This document shows, piece after piece, positions 10,175 through 26,480 of a DNA stretch of 64,000 nt. The position numbers were made by a program, and so were the translations under genes. This DNA is from Anseranas semipalmata (lineage: Eukaryota; Chordata; Aves; Anseriformes; Anseranatidae). The stretch's first letter is position 1; every line of letters begins with the position of its first letter. Where the stretch lies: contig VXAA01001244.1 of the NCBI GenBank assembly GCA_013399115.1, positions 1,418,121-1,482,120 of the forward strand, read 5' to 3'. The notes under the pieces are model-generated. The model had not been told where the DNA came from. It saw nothing but the letters and a program-made list of their open reading frames with translations, and searched no databases.

Positions 10175-13100
10175 CTAGGAATTCGTTTATAGGCTTGGCC
10201 AAAAAAAAAAAAAAAAAGAAAGACTGTGAAGCTGAACCAGTGAATGTCATTTTGTCCCCTTCCTCATAACTTTTCTTTCTGATATAAAAAAGAGGAAGCG
10301 TTCGTCTGAATGCTGCAATTACTAGTTAGCACTTAAATAAGAAAAGAATACTTTAACATTTGCACTGTCATCTCATCTTCTGTAGGAGATGGCTTTACAG
10401 AAGTGAAGTGCATTCTGTTACAATATCTCTAAGGAACTAAGACAAACCAGTAATAAAAAAGAGCCCTTATTCACAAGAGTCATCTCCCTAGTCATGTAAA
10501 TAAGAGCAGCTATATTAAACCTATTTCACTTAAATAATAATACAAAGAATTGATATTGATCTGTTTTATGCACAGACTCCAAAGTGCTTTCTATTGACAG
10601 ATAGAGAGCATCCCTCCATGTTTAAGAACGGGAAAGCAAAATTCCAGAGAGGTTTGGCTAGGGCAGTGAAGTAAAACACAGGCACAATAGGAACACAATT
10701 CACCACTTCTGCCTCCAGGTACATAAAACAAGGAGAATACTTCTGCGCAAGCAGTAATACTCATTTTAGTGAATAGGCAACAATCTGTTTAAAATTGTTT
10801 CTTTCATAAAACCCATTTGTCAGGACACTAGCTTAGCTGATGCAACTGCAGCAGCTTGTATTTGTATTGTCACTGGGAAGTTTGGGGGAGGTGAGCATAT
10901 AATACTGTAGCATGCTGTGGGCTTTTCACCTTCTTTGGTAGTTTTCCTTAAAAAAAAAAATGCAACATTCTCTGGACCAATTTCTTCCTCTTTTCTTTTT
11001 GTAGCTAAGGACAGAAAGTTATTACCAGCCAGGACTACATAAATAATACTATTTAGTAGATCTAAAAGAGAGTGTTTCCTGCCCAGCACACAAAGGTGAG
11101 TAATTGTTTTAAACTTACATAGTCTTTCAGCCTTATCATAGGGTTGCTGGTCATTATTATTCTTACTCTAAATAACTTTTAGTGTTTTAAATTGCAGGTC
11201 TTATTTGTGGAAGGCTTGACATAGACAACTCTGGAATCTTCTTTTTTCCATGGAGGCATCGAACGGAACCATTGAACAGCTTCTCCCAAACTTCACCGCC
11301 AAATGTATCTCCCTGCAGCCTGAGACAGACTAGGACCACCTTCGGGCAGGAGAGCCTTTAAGTCTCTGGGTCCAGCTCCATTCAACACTGGACTTCTTTG
11401 CTGCAGTGACAGCCAAGGAGTCCAAGTGGTGTTTTTGTGAAGTTGCCACCTGTTACCTAAGTATTATTAATCTCACTCTGGACTACTAGAGCTTCCACGG
11501 GCCACTTTGAGCTTCATGCTACACATGTGAAGGAAGATGGTCTACATCCCAAGGGACAGACTAACCCAAGGATGTTCTTTCAAAGCAAAGTCCAGTCTCT
11601 TAAACGATTGTACAGGAAATGCCTAGAAATGTTTGATGAATGAGCTCATCTGCACTGAGATATTTAACAAGTGAGTATTACAAATCTGAACTGAAAAAAA
11701 AAAATCACAACTGTGGACCAGGGTTTAAAACACCCATATCTTGTCCTGCAGCCACCTGTTCCATGGATATCCATGAGAAGAAGTGCTATAAGGGTGTGCA
11801 TTTATTGCTCTTCCAGAAAAGTCTACGTAGGGAACTCCTGGCTGAGGCTCAGACACATGGGAACGCAGACCTGTGTGATGGCTGTTCATACAGGTTGAAT
11901 GGATACCTACTTGCCTCGTCAAGCTGTTATGTCTAACTTCCTCATAGAGATAACATTGTCTCTGAGCCATGGACCCGACCTTATGTTTAATATGAAAGTG
12001 GGAAAAATGCTACAAGACTTAAGAGAAACTTGAGACACTGTGGAAAATGACTGTTGAACATCTGCATCATAAAAGTCTGTAAACTAATAAGTGTTCATCA
12101 GATGACTTAGTAAAGATTTAAAAATAAAAAGCATGCTCGCACAATTCAGGATTAGACTGCAAAAGATTTCCGATTCTTAAAAAGAGCTAAGTGTGCTCAT
12201 CTATCTACTTAAAACACGCAACCAGATCTGAACTTACACATTTTTGAAAGAATCTGTATCGTAACTGGAAAGAAGATACAGAAAACTAATCAGTTTAGAA
12301 AGCTATTATTAACTACTCCTTTCTGCTCCTTTGCTATGTGCAAACCCACATCAAAACCTATTCACTTTGCAAATGCTCTCCAAGGTTTTATGATGAAACC
12401 AAAATTCTGTTCTTTCAGAGCCCCTGAACACCCGTGGCTCCCAGTGTTTTTGAATTTGGCTCCACAGAGCCAAATGCCAAGAGTCTCTAGAAGCCTGGCT
12501 ATGCAGGGCAGGGCTTCAGACCTGAATTGTGCACTCAAATTGCACCTGGTCACAAAATGGAAGTGAGAGGACTGTGATTGTACTCCAGTCTTGAGTGTCT
12601 GATGAGTTGAATTATAAAAAAGAAAGAAAGAGAAAAGCAGCAATGAAAAAGACAGTCCTGCAGGTTTTGTTGCTGTAGGCAAATCCTGACTATAAGATTC
12701 CTAGGACTGTTCATTATCATTAGTGATGTATGATATTGATCGAATCTTTCAGGGCTTGGATACTGAAAGAGTATGACAGCTCTGCTGCCCAAGCATCATA
12801 ATACTGTTTAAAGTTTGTTGGACAGGATAGCAACACTTTAGGGATGCAGCATGAAATCTCCCTCAACTGATCTAGTTTTCTGTCTCTCGCCTTACTCACT
12901 CACTGCTCCCAGTGGGCTGGGATCCAGAGGGACTTGATCCCCGGCTTGACTCTTCAGGTGGGCATAAGCATCCTTCTCCCATACATCTGGAGGATTCAGG
13001 ATATCTAACCCTAGCATAATAAATTCCAAGTATCAGGACCCACTGAATGCTGCTTTTGTCGTCCGAGGACTTTGCACTGTCCTTGTGTCTCCACTGCTAG

Positions 13101-15032
13101 AGTCCTAGAGATGCCGAGTAACGATCTGTCCCAGCTGAAAGGAGAGCAGGAGAAGGCACATTTGCTATTATTCACTGTTGTTATGTAAAAAAGTAATCCA
13201 CCACTAGTTAAGACTGTTAGCATCTAAGAGGTATAAGGCCATCTACAATTTATTTGCAATTTGCTCACCAGCTTTCAGTAAGGGTTTTGTATTACTGGGA
13301 TTTTATTTCCCAAATGGGAGGTGGTAAAAAAAGAAAATTTAGTCTTCACATGCAACATTGGTAACATGTAGGAAATGAAGTCCTCGGGCCAATAGCAGCA
13401 GTCTTAACAGATTTATCCCCTGAAACATTAATGGGCTAAGCCTTCCCCCAGCTGTCCTTTTTTCTTCCCCAGGGTGGTAGGTAGATATTCTCAGCCACAT
13501 TTTCCTGATGGGGGAATATGCTTGCCTGTTGCTGCAAAGTGAGATAAGGGTAGTGGAAAAAAGAGCTTGGTCTTTCACTCTAGCTCCCAGCTGGCATCCC
13601 CTTCCCCTAGCATCAGTGCACAGGATGAAGTCAGCTGAGGGTGCACAAACTCACATGTACAATGCTGCTAGAAGGTGATGTCTTCGAGTGATAAAAACAG
13701 ATCCGAGTTGCACATACTTTGCAGCTCCCTAAGAACTAAGATGTGCATCTTGCCTCAGGTACACTGATACACATCAGTGGTCTGGCTATGATGTTCCTCT
13801 ACTTCTCACCTACATGTCTTGAAAGCAGCTGAAATCCCACATGTCATTGAAGAAGGCCTGTGAAAATCTCTCAGAGCAAGTATATCTTCATCCAGAGCGC
13901 GCTAAAGTGACTGACCAGAATCTTGCTGACTTAGGTGGCTTTCTGTCCGGCTGTGAGAACGGAACTGGAGGTATTAGACCCCTCTGTACATAGTGGCTTT
14001 CACCTCTACAATATTTCATTCCTCTCCTGTCAGGAAGCTGAAACAATTACAGATTTAGTTTACAGCTGATCCAGAGAGAGAACATTACTCAGAATTCTGA
14101 TCTATTACTGTCTCTCTACAATCTTGCATGTTCTGTACAATCTACAAAGCCATCATCTGACATGGGAGAGTGTTCTCCCTGAGCACCATCTACACAGGGA
14201 AGAGGAATTTCTCTGCCACACTGATCTGAAGGAAAAAGACGAACATATTCCTGATGATGTTATGGCACACTTACACAGCTTTCCTGCATGTCTACCAGCT
14301 ACCAGGAAAACTGGAGGAGTTTGATGTGGACTTGCATCTTAACATGTTCTACTTCTGAGAAAGGCACCAAAACCCCATCTTCCTTCCTTAGCTTTTCTCT
14401 ATAAGCTGCTTTATGCAAATCCTGATCCTGTTCTATCTCTTTCCTTCAGGTCTTCATGGTGGTTTAGTATGTAATTCCTGTGACTCACTCATAGCTTTGC
14501 CACTATTAACCTGCATTTTTTTACCTTTCTGCATTGACCAGATAGAACATAAAAATGAATAGTCTAATGAACTTTGGCTGCTTATGCTTCTTCAGGAATA
14601 GTGCTTCCTAGTACCCTGGGATAACTGCACTGCTAACTAACAGGGCTTTAGACACACCAGGCTGAGCATCAGATGTTCCTCATTGACCCAAAGTTGTCAA
14701 CTCATCAGTCTACTCTAGCCTACATTGTAAAAAGCATGGTGAACAAACCTGTTTTACAGAAGATGTTAGTCTACGGAAATCATGTCCGCACTTGGGGACA
14801 CAAAGGTTTTCCAATTCCTGTTGAAGGGAAGCAACCATATTTTTGATCTGGCATTCTTAATAATACTAGATGGTGGCCTGAGAAGAGCATGATTCAGGTG
14901 TCTCAGGTACTGCTACTGATCCTGACTGATCCTGTTTATACTAGTGGGAACAATGTCTTCAACAATGGTTAAAGGATCCTGGACAAAGAAAGATGGAAGC
15001 AAAAGTGGAAGGTGTTATTTCATAACTAACAT
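10175..15032. other. Intergenic between GRK5 3' end and orphan segment, no supported gene
   Basis: Ordinary AT-rich sequence with a poly-A run at 10201-10217. No RGS10 exon (the human convergent neighbour of GRK5) is recognisable on either strand. A 27-codon ATG frame at 11251-11334 with a fair start context is too short to support. Confidence 0.6.
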
Positions 15033-15038
15033 TTTATT
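15033..15038 (-). promoter_or_regulatory. Candidate distal poly(A) signal AATAAA for GRK5
   Basis: Plus strand TTTATT reads AATAAA on the GRK5 strand. It is the first canonical hexamer found downstream of the stop codon. Confidence 0.35.
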
Positions 15039-15605
15039 CAATTAAATCAAGGACCTAATTGAGGGGAGCAGTCATGTATGTTTGACATGACAAATGAAAG
15101 AACTCTCAAGTGCAGACACAACTTACAGGTTCTGCTACTGCTCAAAAGCAGCTCAGATCCCACTCTGAATCTCCACAGCTCAGCTCTAGAGAGCTAACAT
15201 GAATCTCTTGGCCAGCACAAACCAGACTGTTGAATTTCTCTCTTGCTACCTGTTTGATATGAGCGACTGTGGAAGGGCCTTGGACTTTTGACTGCAGCAC
15301 TGAGAACAGAGTTTTGCGTTCATTCCAGTGGGTGCAGGTTTCAAATCCTTGAAAAAGAAATGGTCATTTGCTTTCCTGGTTACCTCTCACTCAATTTTGT
15401 TCTTCCTGTCATTAGAAATGGTACAAAAGCAAGTGAATGAGAAGGGCTTAAAACAGGGTTCCCTTTCTAACCAAAAAAAATTATGATGATCTACCAACGT
15501 AAATAAGTGCAAATCTCAGCTGTGCTGGTCCAATGACATCACAAACCTTAGGCATAGCAAGTAGTATTCTTGAATACATCAAAGCCTTGTCAGTATCTTT
15601 CAGCA

Positions 15606-15611
15606 TTTAAT
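15606..15611 (-). promoter_or_regulatory. Candidate proximal poly(A) signal ATTAAA for GRK5
   Basis: Plus strand TTTAAT reads ATTAAA on the GRK5 strand. It is the first common variant hexamer after the stop codon. Cleavage would fall 10-30 nt further down. Confidence 0.35.
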
Positions 15612-16288
15612 GTGAGACATACAAATTAATGAAGAGGAGAAATGTATGCAGTGTTGCTGTAAACCAAATATACAGATGTAAAATAATTAAGAATAAACTA
15701 TTCCATAAAAATGCATGTCAATAAAACCCAGTCTGATAAAGTGATTTATGAATAATTTTCTAGAATTACTAAAAAGAATGATTTCTCGTCTGAGGCTCTG
15801 GAAGTCTTGAGTCACATTTTTTTTCATTTAAAAAAATGTCTTAAAACACATGGCTTTACAGCTGCTGCTTGGAAAATATACACCTCCAAAGTCTGACTTT
15901 CATTTAAATACAAATGTACAAAATGTAAACTGAGACAATAGAGAAATTTACAAAACTTTTCTTTAAAAATAATAAAGACAAAATTCAGTTCTAGTATGAT
16001 GCTATTTAAATACGTGCAAGTAGTCATGTTCATCGAATTTCTATTGCAATGTTCTAAATAGACAAATTTGATTCACACAGTCTTGAGTGCCACCTCCAGA
16101 AACAGACCTGAGTGGAAATTTCTTCTTAAAATGTGAGGCTCCACTGGAAGGAATGGGTAGACTCTAATATCCATTTTTGGGAGATCCTTTTTTTTTTTTT
16201 TTTCAATCAACGGTGGATGCTCTCTCATCCATAGAAGCTCCGTAGACTATAGTGGAAGGATGCAACGTTTTATAAAACTGAGTCAGAA

Positions 16289-16387
<99 letters not shown>

Positions 16388-17126
16388 CTATGGAAAGAGG
16401 AAAACAATGACAATTAGCTTCTGCAAGTATGCCAAGCTTTCTTTTAGCCCAACATCGTTCATTTTATGTTGATAATGTACTGACTGTACTGCACGATCTT
16501 TGTTTGAAGACCTCTGGATGTAAAATACTCTTCACTTTCTTAGCTGTATTCTGTCTAGATCAGGAGGACCATGGGAATTCTTGAGGAAGACTCATTCAAA
16601 CTCCAGGAATCAATCCAATTCATTGCAAAATGTCATTATCTGCTAAATCTCACTAATACAGAGGCTACCTGCCAATGCTGAGGCACGGCTTTAACCCTAC
16701 AGAAATACATCAGTCTAAGAATGTTATTTGGATTTGCAAATGGTGCCATTGTGCACATGAAAGCTGTATGTCACATACTCTTTTGTCTGCTCTCTTTTCT
16801 AGAGCCTTGATTTCCTGCCTTGACTACCTCACTCAACTTTCGCATTTTCTTTTCTTTTTTAACACATAAATCAAGGAGTTTTAAGGAACTTATCAAAAAC
16901 AAATAACCATTTCAAAAGGCATTTCAGCATACCACTGAAAAATAGTTTGGGTAAGAAGTTTTCAACCACTGCAAACAAAGCTGATGAAAAAAGCTGGAAG
17001 TTCTGGTGATAAAAAAAAAGAACAAACACAAGAGGTAGACAGAAAATCTGGGATATGCAGTATTAGTCAGGAAATTGCCAGGTAACCATGATGGCCAGCC
17101 CTCTCTAAGATTTACTGTCTTTATCA

Positions 17127-17339
<213 letters not shown>

Positions 17340-18118
17340 CTAGTGAAACACAATAAGAAAGAAAGAAAGAAGTGATACGTCTGCATTAAATATATGCCAG
17401 TAGTACCAGGTTGTTCAAAGTCAGGATCAGGATCACCAGCTATCATCAACAGCTTGAGCAATGTGAGAGTTAACAGTTGAATTCCTGTTGGTGGCTATAG
17501 AAGTAAATAGGACGTATGGAAAAGAGAGGCTGAATTTGCTCTGTAAGTTTGCACATCAGTCTTATTAGAGGTTGCCCCACACACTTTTCTACTCATTTCT
17601 TTATCTCTATGGAGAATATTAGGTAAATTCAGGCATACTGACAAAATCCCAATTATTAGCACCCCTCTGCCCAAATGGATCTGCTGTTTGATCCAGAGTT
17701 GTATTATGAAATCAACTCTGTTTTCATATCAAACAGAAACAAAGACCCAGATCTGGAAACCATGGACCAATTCAAGATCTCGAGTGAACTGCTGCAGCTG
17801 GGACCCGCTGCAGGTACAGAACAATGGGTGAGAAGAGGATCACAAATGGAGGAGCTTCCCATTAGGACTGCCATCCATTCTGCGGAAGTTCCTCAGAGCT
17901 GTTGTCAAAACACCTCTGTAGAAATACAGGAGAAGGAAGTACGGTAGGATCCTTGCCAATTTACACAAATATGCACAGCCAACAGATAAAGTCACCTGAA
18001 CTTGACATCTGTGGTACATTATAGATCTTGAAAGAGGCCATTTGTAACTCATGAAATCATTAGAGTCTGGCAAGTTATCCAGTAGCTATATATTACTGGA
18101 AATATACGGCTCCTCTTA

Positions 18119-20907
<2,789 letters not shown>

Positions 20908-22315
20908 TTATATTTCCAGTTGTTTGTGAATATACCCAGAGGGAAGTACCAAGGAGAATTGTAATTGCTGCTATTTAATGGGCAAACTTAAATGGATCCC
21001 ACTGTTCTAAGTGTTGGTCAAACCCTTTGAAAACTACCCGCTATAAAGTGTTTACAGTCAAAATAGACATTGCTTCTTCTGCTTAGTTTCAGCAAACACT
21101 TTCTAGAAGTGACATACCCTTCTAACATATATAGATATGACATACTCCCATAACACATATAGATACATAGTGATAAGTCCCATGTGCTTTTTCTTAGTTC
21201 TTTCTTTCTTTTTTCTTTTCTTTTTTTTTTTTTTTTTCACTCTTGTAAGAATAATTTTCCTGTGTTGCTTAGGCTGGGTTACTTCACTACCAAATTTTAC
21301 CCCCCCCTCCCCACAGTATACTCTAGTATGTCACATGACACATTGAACCCACACTTTGTCCTCACAGTCCTGTCTCTGCTGAAGTCAAGAGGTGTTTTGT
21401 CCATGTAGCTACATGGCTGCTCCCAGAAGATGATTCAGTGTACCAGTATCAGTAACCATCCTCAGTTCAGCCTCGTTTGTTTTCAGAGAAGGGCAATTAC
21501 CACCACTACCTGCTACAGCAAGTCCTGCCTACTTCTTGGGTACTCATAATGGAGCAATGGAGACTGACTGATAAGCAGGTCCATAAACACAAACACAGCA
21601 GCAGCAGGTCCTGGAGGACCTTGTATGTATGGAGTAATTCAATTGCAAGAAAACAGTTAAATGGAAGAACACTTCTGGCACATACTAGTTGGTGGATAAG
21701 GAGACAGAACATGCAGCCAAACCTTCAACAGAGTGCCTTTTCTTTTAAATCATATGCATAGAATCGAGCTGGCTAAATTAATGTCTTAAGAGATCATGTC
21801 TAACAGTTGAAGAGGGGACAGAGCTCGGCATGCAAATGACTGGTGCAAGAAGATTCTCACTTGTGACAGGGACCTTTCTCAATGTACCACTGACTTCAGG
21901 CAATCTACTGAAAAGTGAAGGTTCACAAATCTGTTTCCATTTATTCCTTCCATTCATCTTCAAGGAAGCCTGGATGATATACCCTCTTAGCCACAGCAGG
22001 GAAGTATAGCTCAAAACTCATTGTAATCTGCCCAGAGATTTCAACTGCCTGTTAAAGAGATGCATAACTTATGCCTTAGTGCAACAGAAAACTAAATGTG
22101 CACTGAAGACAGTCCTGTTCACAAAAGCTTTTAGGTTAGTTTTGCTGGAGTCTCCACTCTGGGGGAAAGACTTAAGCCATACATGGAGGAAGTAAAAACA
22201 CCATCCCTTTTCCACAAGAAGGATATGTCAGGTGTTCAATAGACAGGCATGCAGCCAGGCTGACACACCACCGCTCAGCTCTTTTGACACCCTGATTTCT
22301 AAACGGCTGCTGAAG

Positions 22316-22690
22316 GAAGGGGCTGAGGCGGCCTGCGCTAACATCATGGCTGTAGGGCGGCCGCCGGCCCCACCGCTACCCCACAGCCGGCTGGGGAACG
22401 GAGGGGAGAGGGGCAGGAGNNNNNNNNNNNNNNNNNNNNNNGGGGCTCGGCCCGCGGAGGTGAGGCGTTCCGGCCCCTCAAGAAGGATCCCGACGGGTGA
22501 ACGGCGTCAGAGCTGCGTCGGGGACTCTTCCGCGGGGCAGGGGGTCTCGTCCCTGGTGCCCGGGGAAGACAGGTTCACGCCTCGCCTCCTCTCCCGACTC
22601 CCACTTTGCTGCTCCAACGCCGGAGCTGCGGTGCAGCGATGTCCCCTCGCCCCCTCCCCAGGTGGGCTGTGCAGACCGATCGCACTGAAA
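22316..22690. promoter_or_regulatory. CpG-rich island inside GRK5 intron 12
   Basis: An abrupt rise in G+C and CpG density compared with the AT-rich surroundings, including gcggccgccggcc, cccgcgg, and many CG dinucleotides between 22440 and 22640. It is interrupted by an assembly gap. Such islands usually mark promoters or enhancers. Here it could start a short GRK5 transcript covering exons 13-16 or an antisense RNA. Open frames across it are what GC-rich DNA gives by chance. Confidence 0.5.
22420..22441. other. Assembly gap (22 N)
   Basis: A run of 22 N inside the GC-rich island. Real missing length is unknown. Any frame read across it is unreliable. Confidence 1.
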
Positions 22691-25600
22691 TGATTAGTAA
22701 AACTCCCTGGGACCTTCCACCAACCAGGGCTGTCAGCCAGCTGAGCTGTACCTTGCAGCTCCTGTCTGGGGCTCACTCAGGAAAGCAAGAAGCAAATAGC
22801 TCTGGAAGGGTGAAAGAGAAGAAGCATTTTAGGAGATAAAGTATATGATCAGGTGCAGCCCTGCAGGAGGATGGGAACCAGGAGCCAGGCAGCTTCTCTG
22901 CTAGGGCAAGGTTGTCTGGAGATGTTGACTGTAGGCTTTCAAGCTCAGCATATGCCCCAGTATGCCCTGGTTATGTTGCTGTCTCAGCCACATCATCTTG
23001 ATGAAGAGGAACCTTGAAAGGGCTGTTTGTTGCTAATTGGAGATTGCAAGTCCTTCCTCTGGTGCCTGGCTAGAGCTGGGTTTTCTTGTATTTATCATTG
23101 GTTTACAGGGTCACAGCTCTTTAGGCTTCTCTGAATGCTCTGCCACCCCCTGGACGTCAGTGGTTTTCTTATCTGACTTCCACAACCTCCTCAGTTCTGC
23201 ACTCTTTTGCTAGGGGCCTCATTTCCAGCCTGAGATAGCAAACGGCTTCAGCAATCTGAATGTGTCCCAGGTATGCAGAGACCATCCTCCAGCCAGTCCT
23301 GAGCAAGCTACAGTTGCAGAGGCTAAGCACCCAGAAAAGGTGTGGGGTGGGATGGGACAGTACAGTATGGAATACATGAAAGAATAATATTCTGCTTCAG
23401 CAGTAGCAGCAGCAACAGCCAGAGGAGACTGTAGGGATTGCAGGATGGTGGAAAAGCTTGTAATTCTGGCCATCAGAGCAGCTTCCAGCCTGCAAATAGC
23501 AACATCCCTTTCTTTCTCACAGTTTCCTCTACATCTAGTGCTGCTGCAGTCTAAGTGATGGGCACAAAGACTGGTCACCACGACTGGCTGGATCACAGAG
23601 ACAGAGAAAGATCTGAAGAAGGCCTTGCTATCCTCTGAGCACATAGATTCATGTGCTACACCATCACTGATCCAGCTCAGAGGAAAAGATCTCTCTCAGG
23701 GCACTTCTCTGGAGCCTGTATGAGACTGTGAACTCTCGTGGTCTTGAGGCAAGTTTTCTTTTTCTCTTTTTCTTGTTTTAATCCCAACAGGCATCTTGAT
23801 TTAGCCTATGTAAAGAAGATTACTTTGGAATTTCTACTCAAGACCTGGTTTGTTCTACTGTAGCAGGGCAGAGGAGACGTAAATTCTCTTAATCTTTAAT
23901 TTTCATGCTGAGAGGACTTTCCTGATAGGTGGAAGAATCTGAAGGCAGAAGGACCACTTTTACTACCCATGGCTCTGATACACTTTTGAAAATGATACTT
24001 CGAAGCTCTCAGGAACAGTGCTCTGAGGATCAAGTTGCAGTAGGAAGGGCTAGATTTGGGCTTGCCTGTAGGTGATAAAGGAGACCTCTGCAGTTTCTGC
24101 TCTAAAAGTCAGCTGTGAAGGGATGAAAAGGGGGTTACTGTCTGTCTGTGCAGCTATTGATTCTCCTGCCTCTGAACTAGGTGGGAAGACTAAGCTAATC
24201 TGGGAATTTACCCTTGTCAGGCTGTAAATGATAGAAGTTGTTTGGAGTGTGTGGTCAGAGGATGGAGTGGTTGAGGATAGAAGAAGGCTGCCTGGGGGGT
24301 CCTGGGTTCCTCTGTGATGGGAGTATTCAGTAACCTCTGATGCAAGAAGGAATTCTCTGGAGTATGAATGCAGTTGTTCATGGGTGGCTGGCCACTGTGG
24401 GCTGAAAGACATAAAAGGGAACAGGCTGCTGGGAATGGACTGGGACTGAAAGACAACAGAAAGGGCAGGATTCCCCTGTGAAGCCCAGCTGCAGGGAAGC
24501 AGCTGCCTGCCTCTTGAGAATCCTAGGAGAGCCACAATGGAGAAAAAATAAGAAATTCTGGGATTTTGGTAAGCTCTAGATGCAGCCAGCTCTCTAGATA
24601 GCAACAAATTGAACTAAATGCTTCTCCTGGCTTCCGTTGTGGATGCCAAGAGATAGCGTGGACTAGAATATTTTTCAGAAGTGAAAGTCCTTCCTTTCTC
24701 CAAGGAATAATGAATCTTGTACCACTTCCTGCAGCTCCAGAAGCGTTCTGCAATTGTAAACCTGCATATGAGCCTGAAATGTGCATCCCATTTGGGAATC
24801 TCTTCAGGGAAGAAAATGGAGATAGCAGCTGTATGTTTTGAGTCATCTCTACCGTTTTGTTTAACTCAGTTTCAAAGGATGTATTTAAAATGAATGGAGA
24901 GCAGAACAAAAGCAACTACATCAGTCTGATGACAAGCCCTCCCAGGATGGCAGTGCAATGACCCAATCAAACATAGTTTCAGTGTAATTCTACAGCCAAA
25001 GCCTACGGAGAATTCACAGAGCCACAGATCTGAAGATGGCTTAGGCAATCCAACTGTGCATGAAGTTGATACCAAGCAGCAGAGCTTTATGTCCTGGTAA
25101 TAAAGGCTCCAGGTGACACTGTATGTGTGTAAGTAAGGGCAGGATTTAGTCTAGATTTACAGACAAAGCATGACTAGAATAGGACTTTCAAAGAAGAGTC
25201 TTGAGTAGCAATGGTGAAGTTACATTAAAGTTCTTTTTCTTGATAAAAAGAACTCTCTGATATTTTCATGTCACTTATTTGATCCCAGCTGGGGATTCAA
25301 ACTCAGCAATGTCTGAGACTTTTCCAGGACTTTGTTTTGCTTCCTTTACAAGAAGAAACAACTGTTGTGAGGATTGCTAAAAAAAGCTAGCAGTCCCCAA
25401 AGCACTGCTTTATTTATCTTCATGTGATCAGTCAGTTCATATCCAGATCATACCATATAATAAATAACTCTAAGTCCTAAGATGTTCATCCTAAAATTAC
25501 AAGAGTAAGGGAAATTCATGAAAAGAGAAAAGGGGAATAGTAAAACCAATTCCATTGACCAAGCTGATCAGATAAAGGGATCACCGAGATAAATTTCAAC

Positions 25601-26159
25601 CCTGAAACAGAAATAAACATACTATTTTTAACAATTTCTAGAGAATAGAAAAGTAATAGAAAAGTAATACTATGGTCAACTCTGAATTAGTAAATAAAAC
25701 AAGACAGTGATGTGGGGACTGAGGATGCTAGAATGACATAAATGATTGTATATTGCACTGCTTATGGTTATGATAACCACAGCCCAATCTGGCCAACTGT
25801 AGAAGAGTCAAAACTCTCTCAGGCATGGGTGACAATAAAGCTCATTGCAAAGGCTTACAACAGAAGATTTGTTATTATCACTAGTTGTTGCAGTAATAAT
25901 CATTTGAAGAGTGAGAGTTATTCTGCCAAGAGTTATTCTCAGGCAGCGCTGATAAACTTTAAGGTGTAAAAATGTGTGAATAAGTTGGTTTGCAGAGATG
26001 AAAGCAGGGAAAAGGGATGAAAGCAGGCAGGAGTAGCAGCAGTATGATGACAGCAGTTCTGGTGGTGAGTGAAGAAAAAAAGAGATTGGTTTTAGGGAAC
26101 AAAGAATCCATCATCTTTTAGTTGGTTGGGGAGGCACTTCAGGAAGGAAACAGAGATCA

Positions 26160-26480
26160 GAATTACAGAACAGCTGAGGCTTGGAAGGGACCTCTGGAGG
26201 TTGTCTAGTCCAACCCCCCTGCTCAACACAAGAGTCACCTAGAGCAGGTGCACGGCCATGTCCAGTTGGGTTTTGGATCTCTCCAACTGTGAAGACTCCA
26301 CAGCCACACTTGGCAACCTGCTCCAGTATTTGACTACCCTCACAGTGAAAAAGCATTTCCTGATGTTCAGAGGGAGCCTCCTGTGTTTCAGTTTGTGCCC
26401 GCTGCCTCTTGTTCTGTCACTGGGCACCACTGAGAAGGCTCACTGGCTCTGTCTTCTTTGCACCTTCCAATCAGAGATCC
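26160..26480 (-). mobile_element. CR1-type LINE fragment, 3' part
   Basis: Reads on the plus strand as the reverse complement of a CR1 3' region: ttggaagggacctctgga, then tccaacccccctgctcaa, then cctgctccagtat, then a cctcttgttctgtcactgggcacc-like block. The element is therefore on the minus strand, the same as GRK5. It is 5'-truncated, as CR1 copies usually are, and has no intact reverse transcriptase frame. Confidence 0.85.

Larger units (their letters stand above)
15033..16288 (-). other. GRK5: Putative GRK5 3' untranslated region
   Basis: Sequence downstream of the GRK5 stop. Candidate minus-strand poly(A) signals are ATTAAA (plus TTTAAT at 15606-15611, about 680 nt after the stop) and AATAAA (plus TTTATT at 15033-15038, about 1.25 kb after the stop). 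A run of 16 T on the plus strand at 16188-16203 would be an internal A16 stretch in the mRNA. The true cleavage site cannot be fixed by eye. The boundary given assumes the canonical AATAAA is used. Confidence 0.5.

Noticed and set aside
11251..11334. 27-codon ATG frame with fair start context
   Set aside because: Too short to distinguish from chance, with no supporting features.
22232..22693. Open frame of about 150 codons on the plus strand
   Set aside because: It reads straight through the N gap and the CpG-rich island. No splice borders, no domain, and GC-rich DNA gives such frames by chance.
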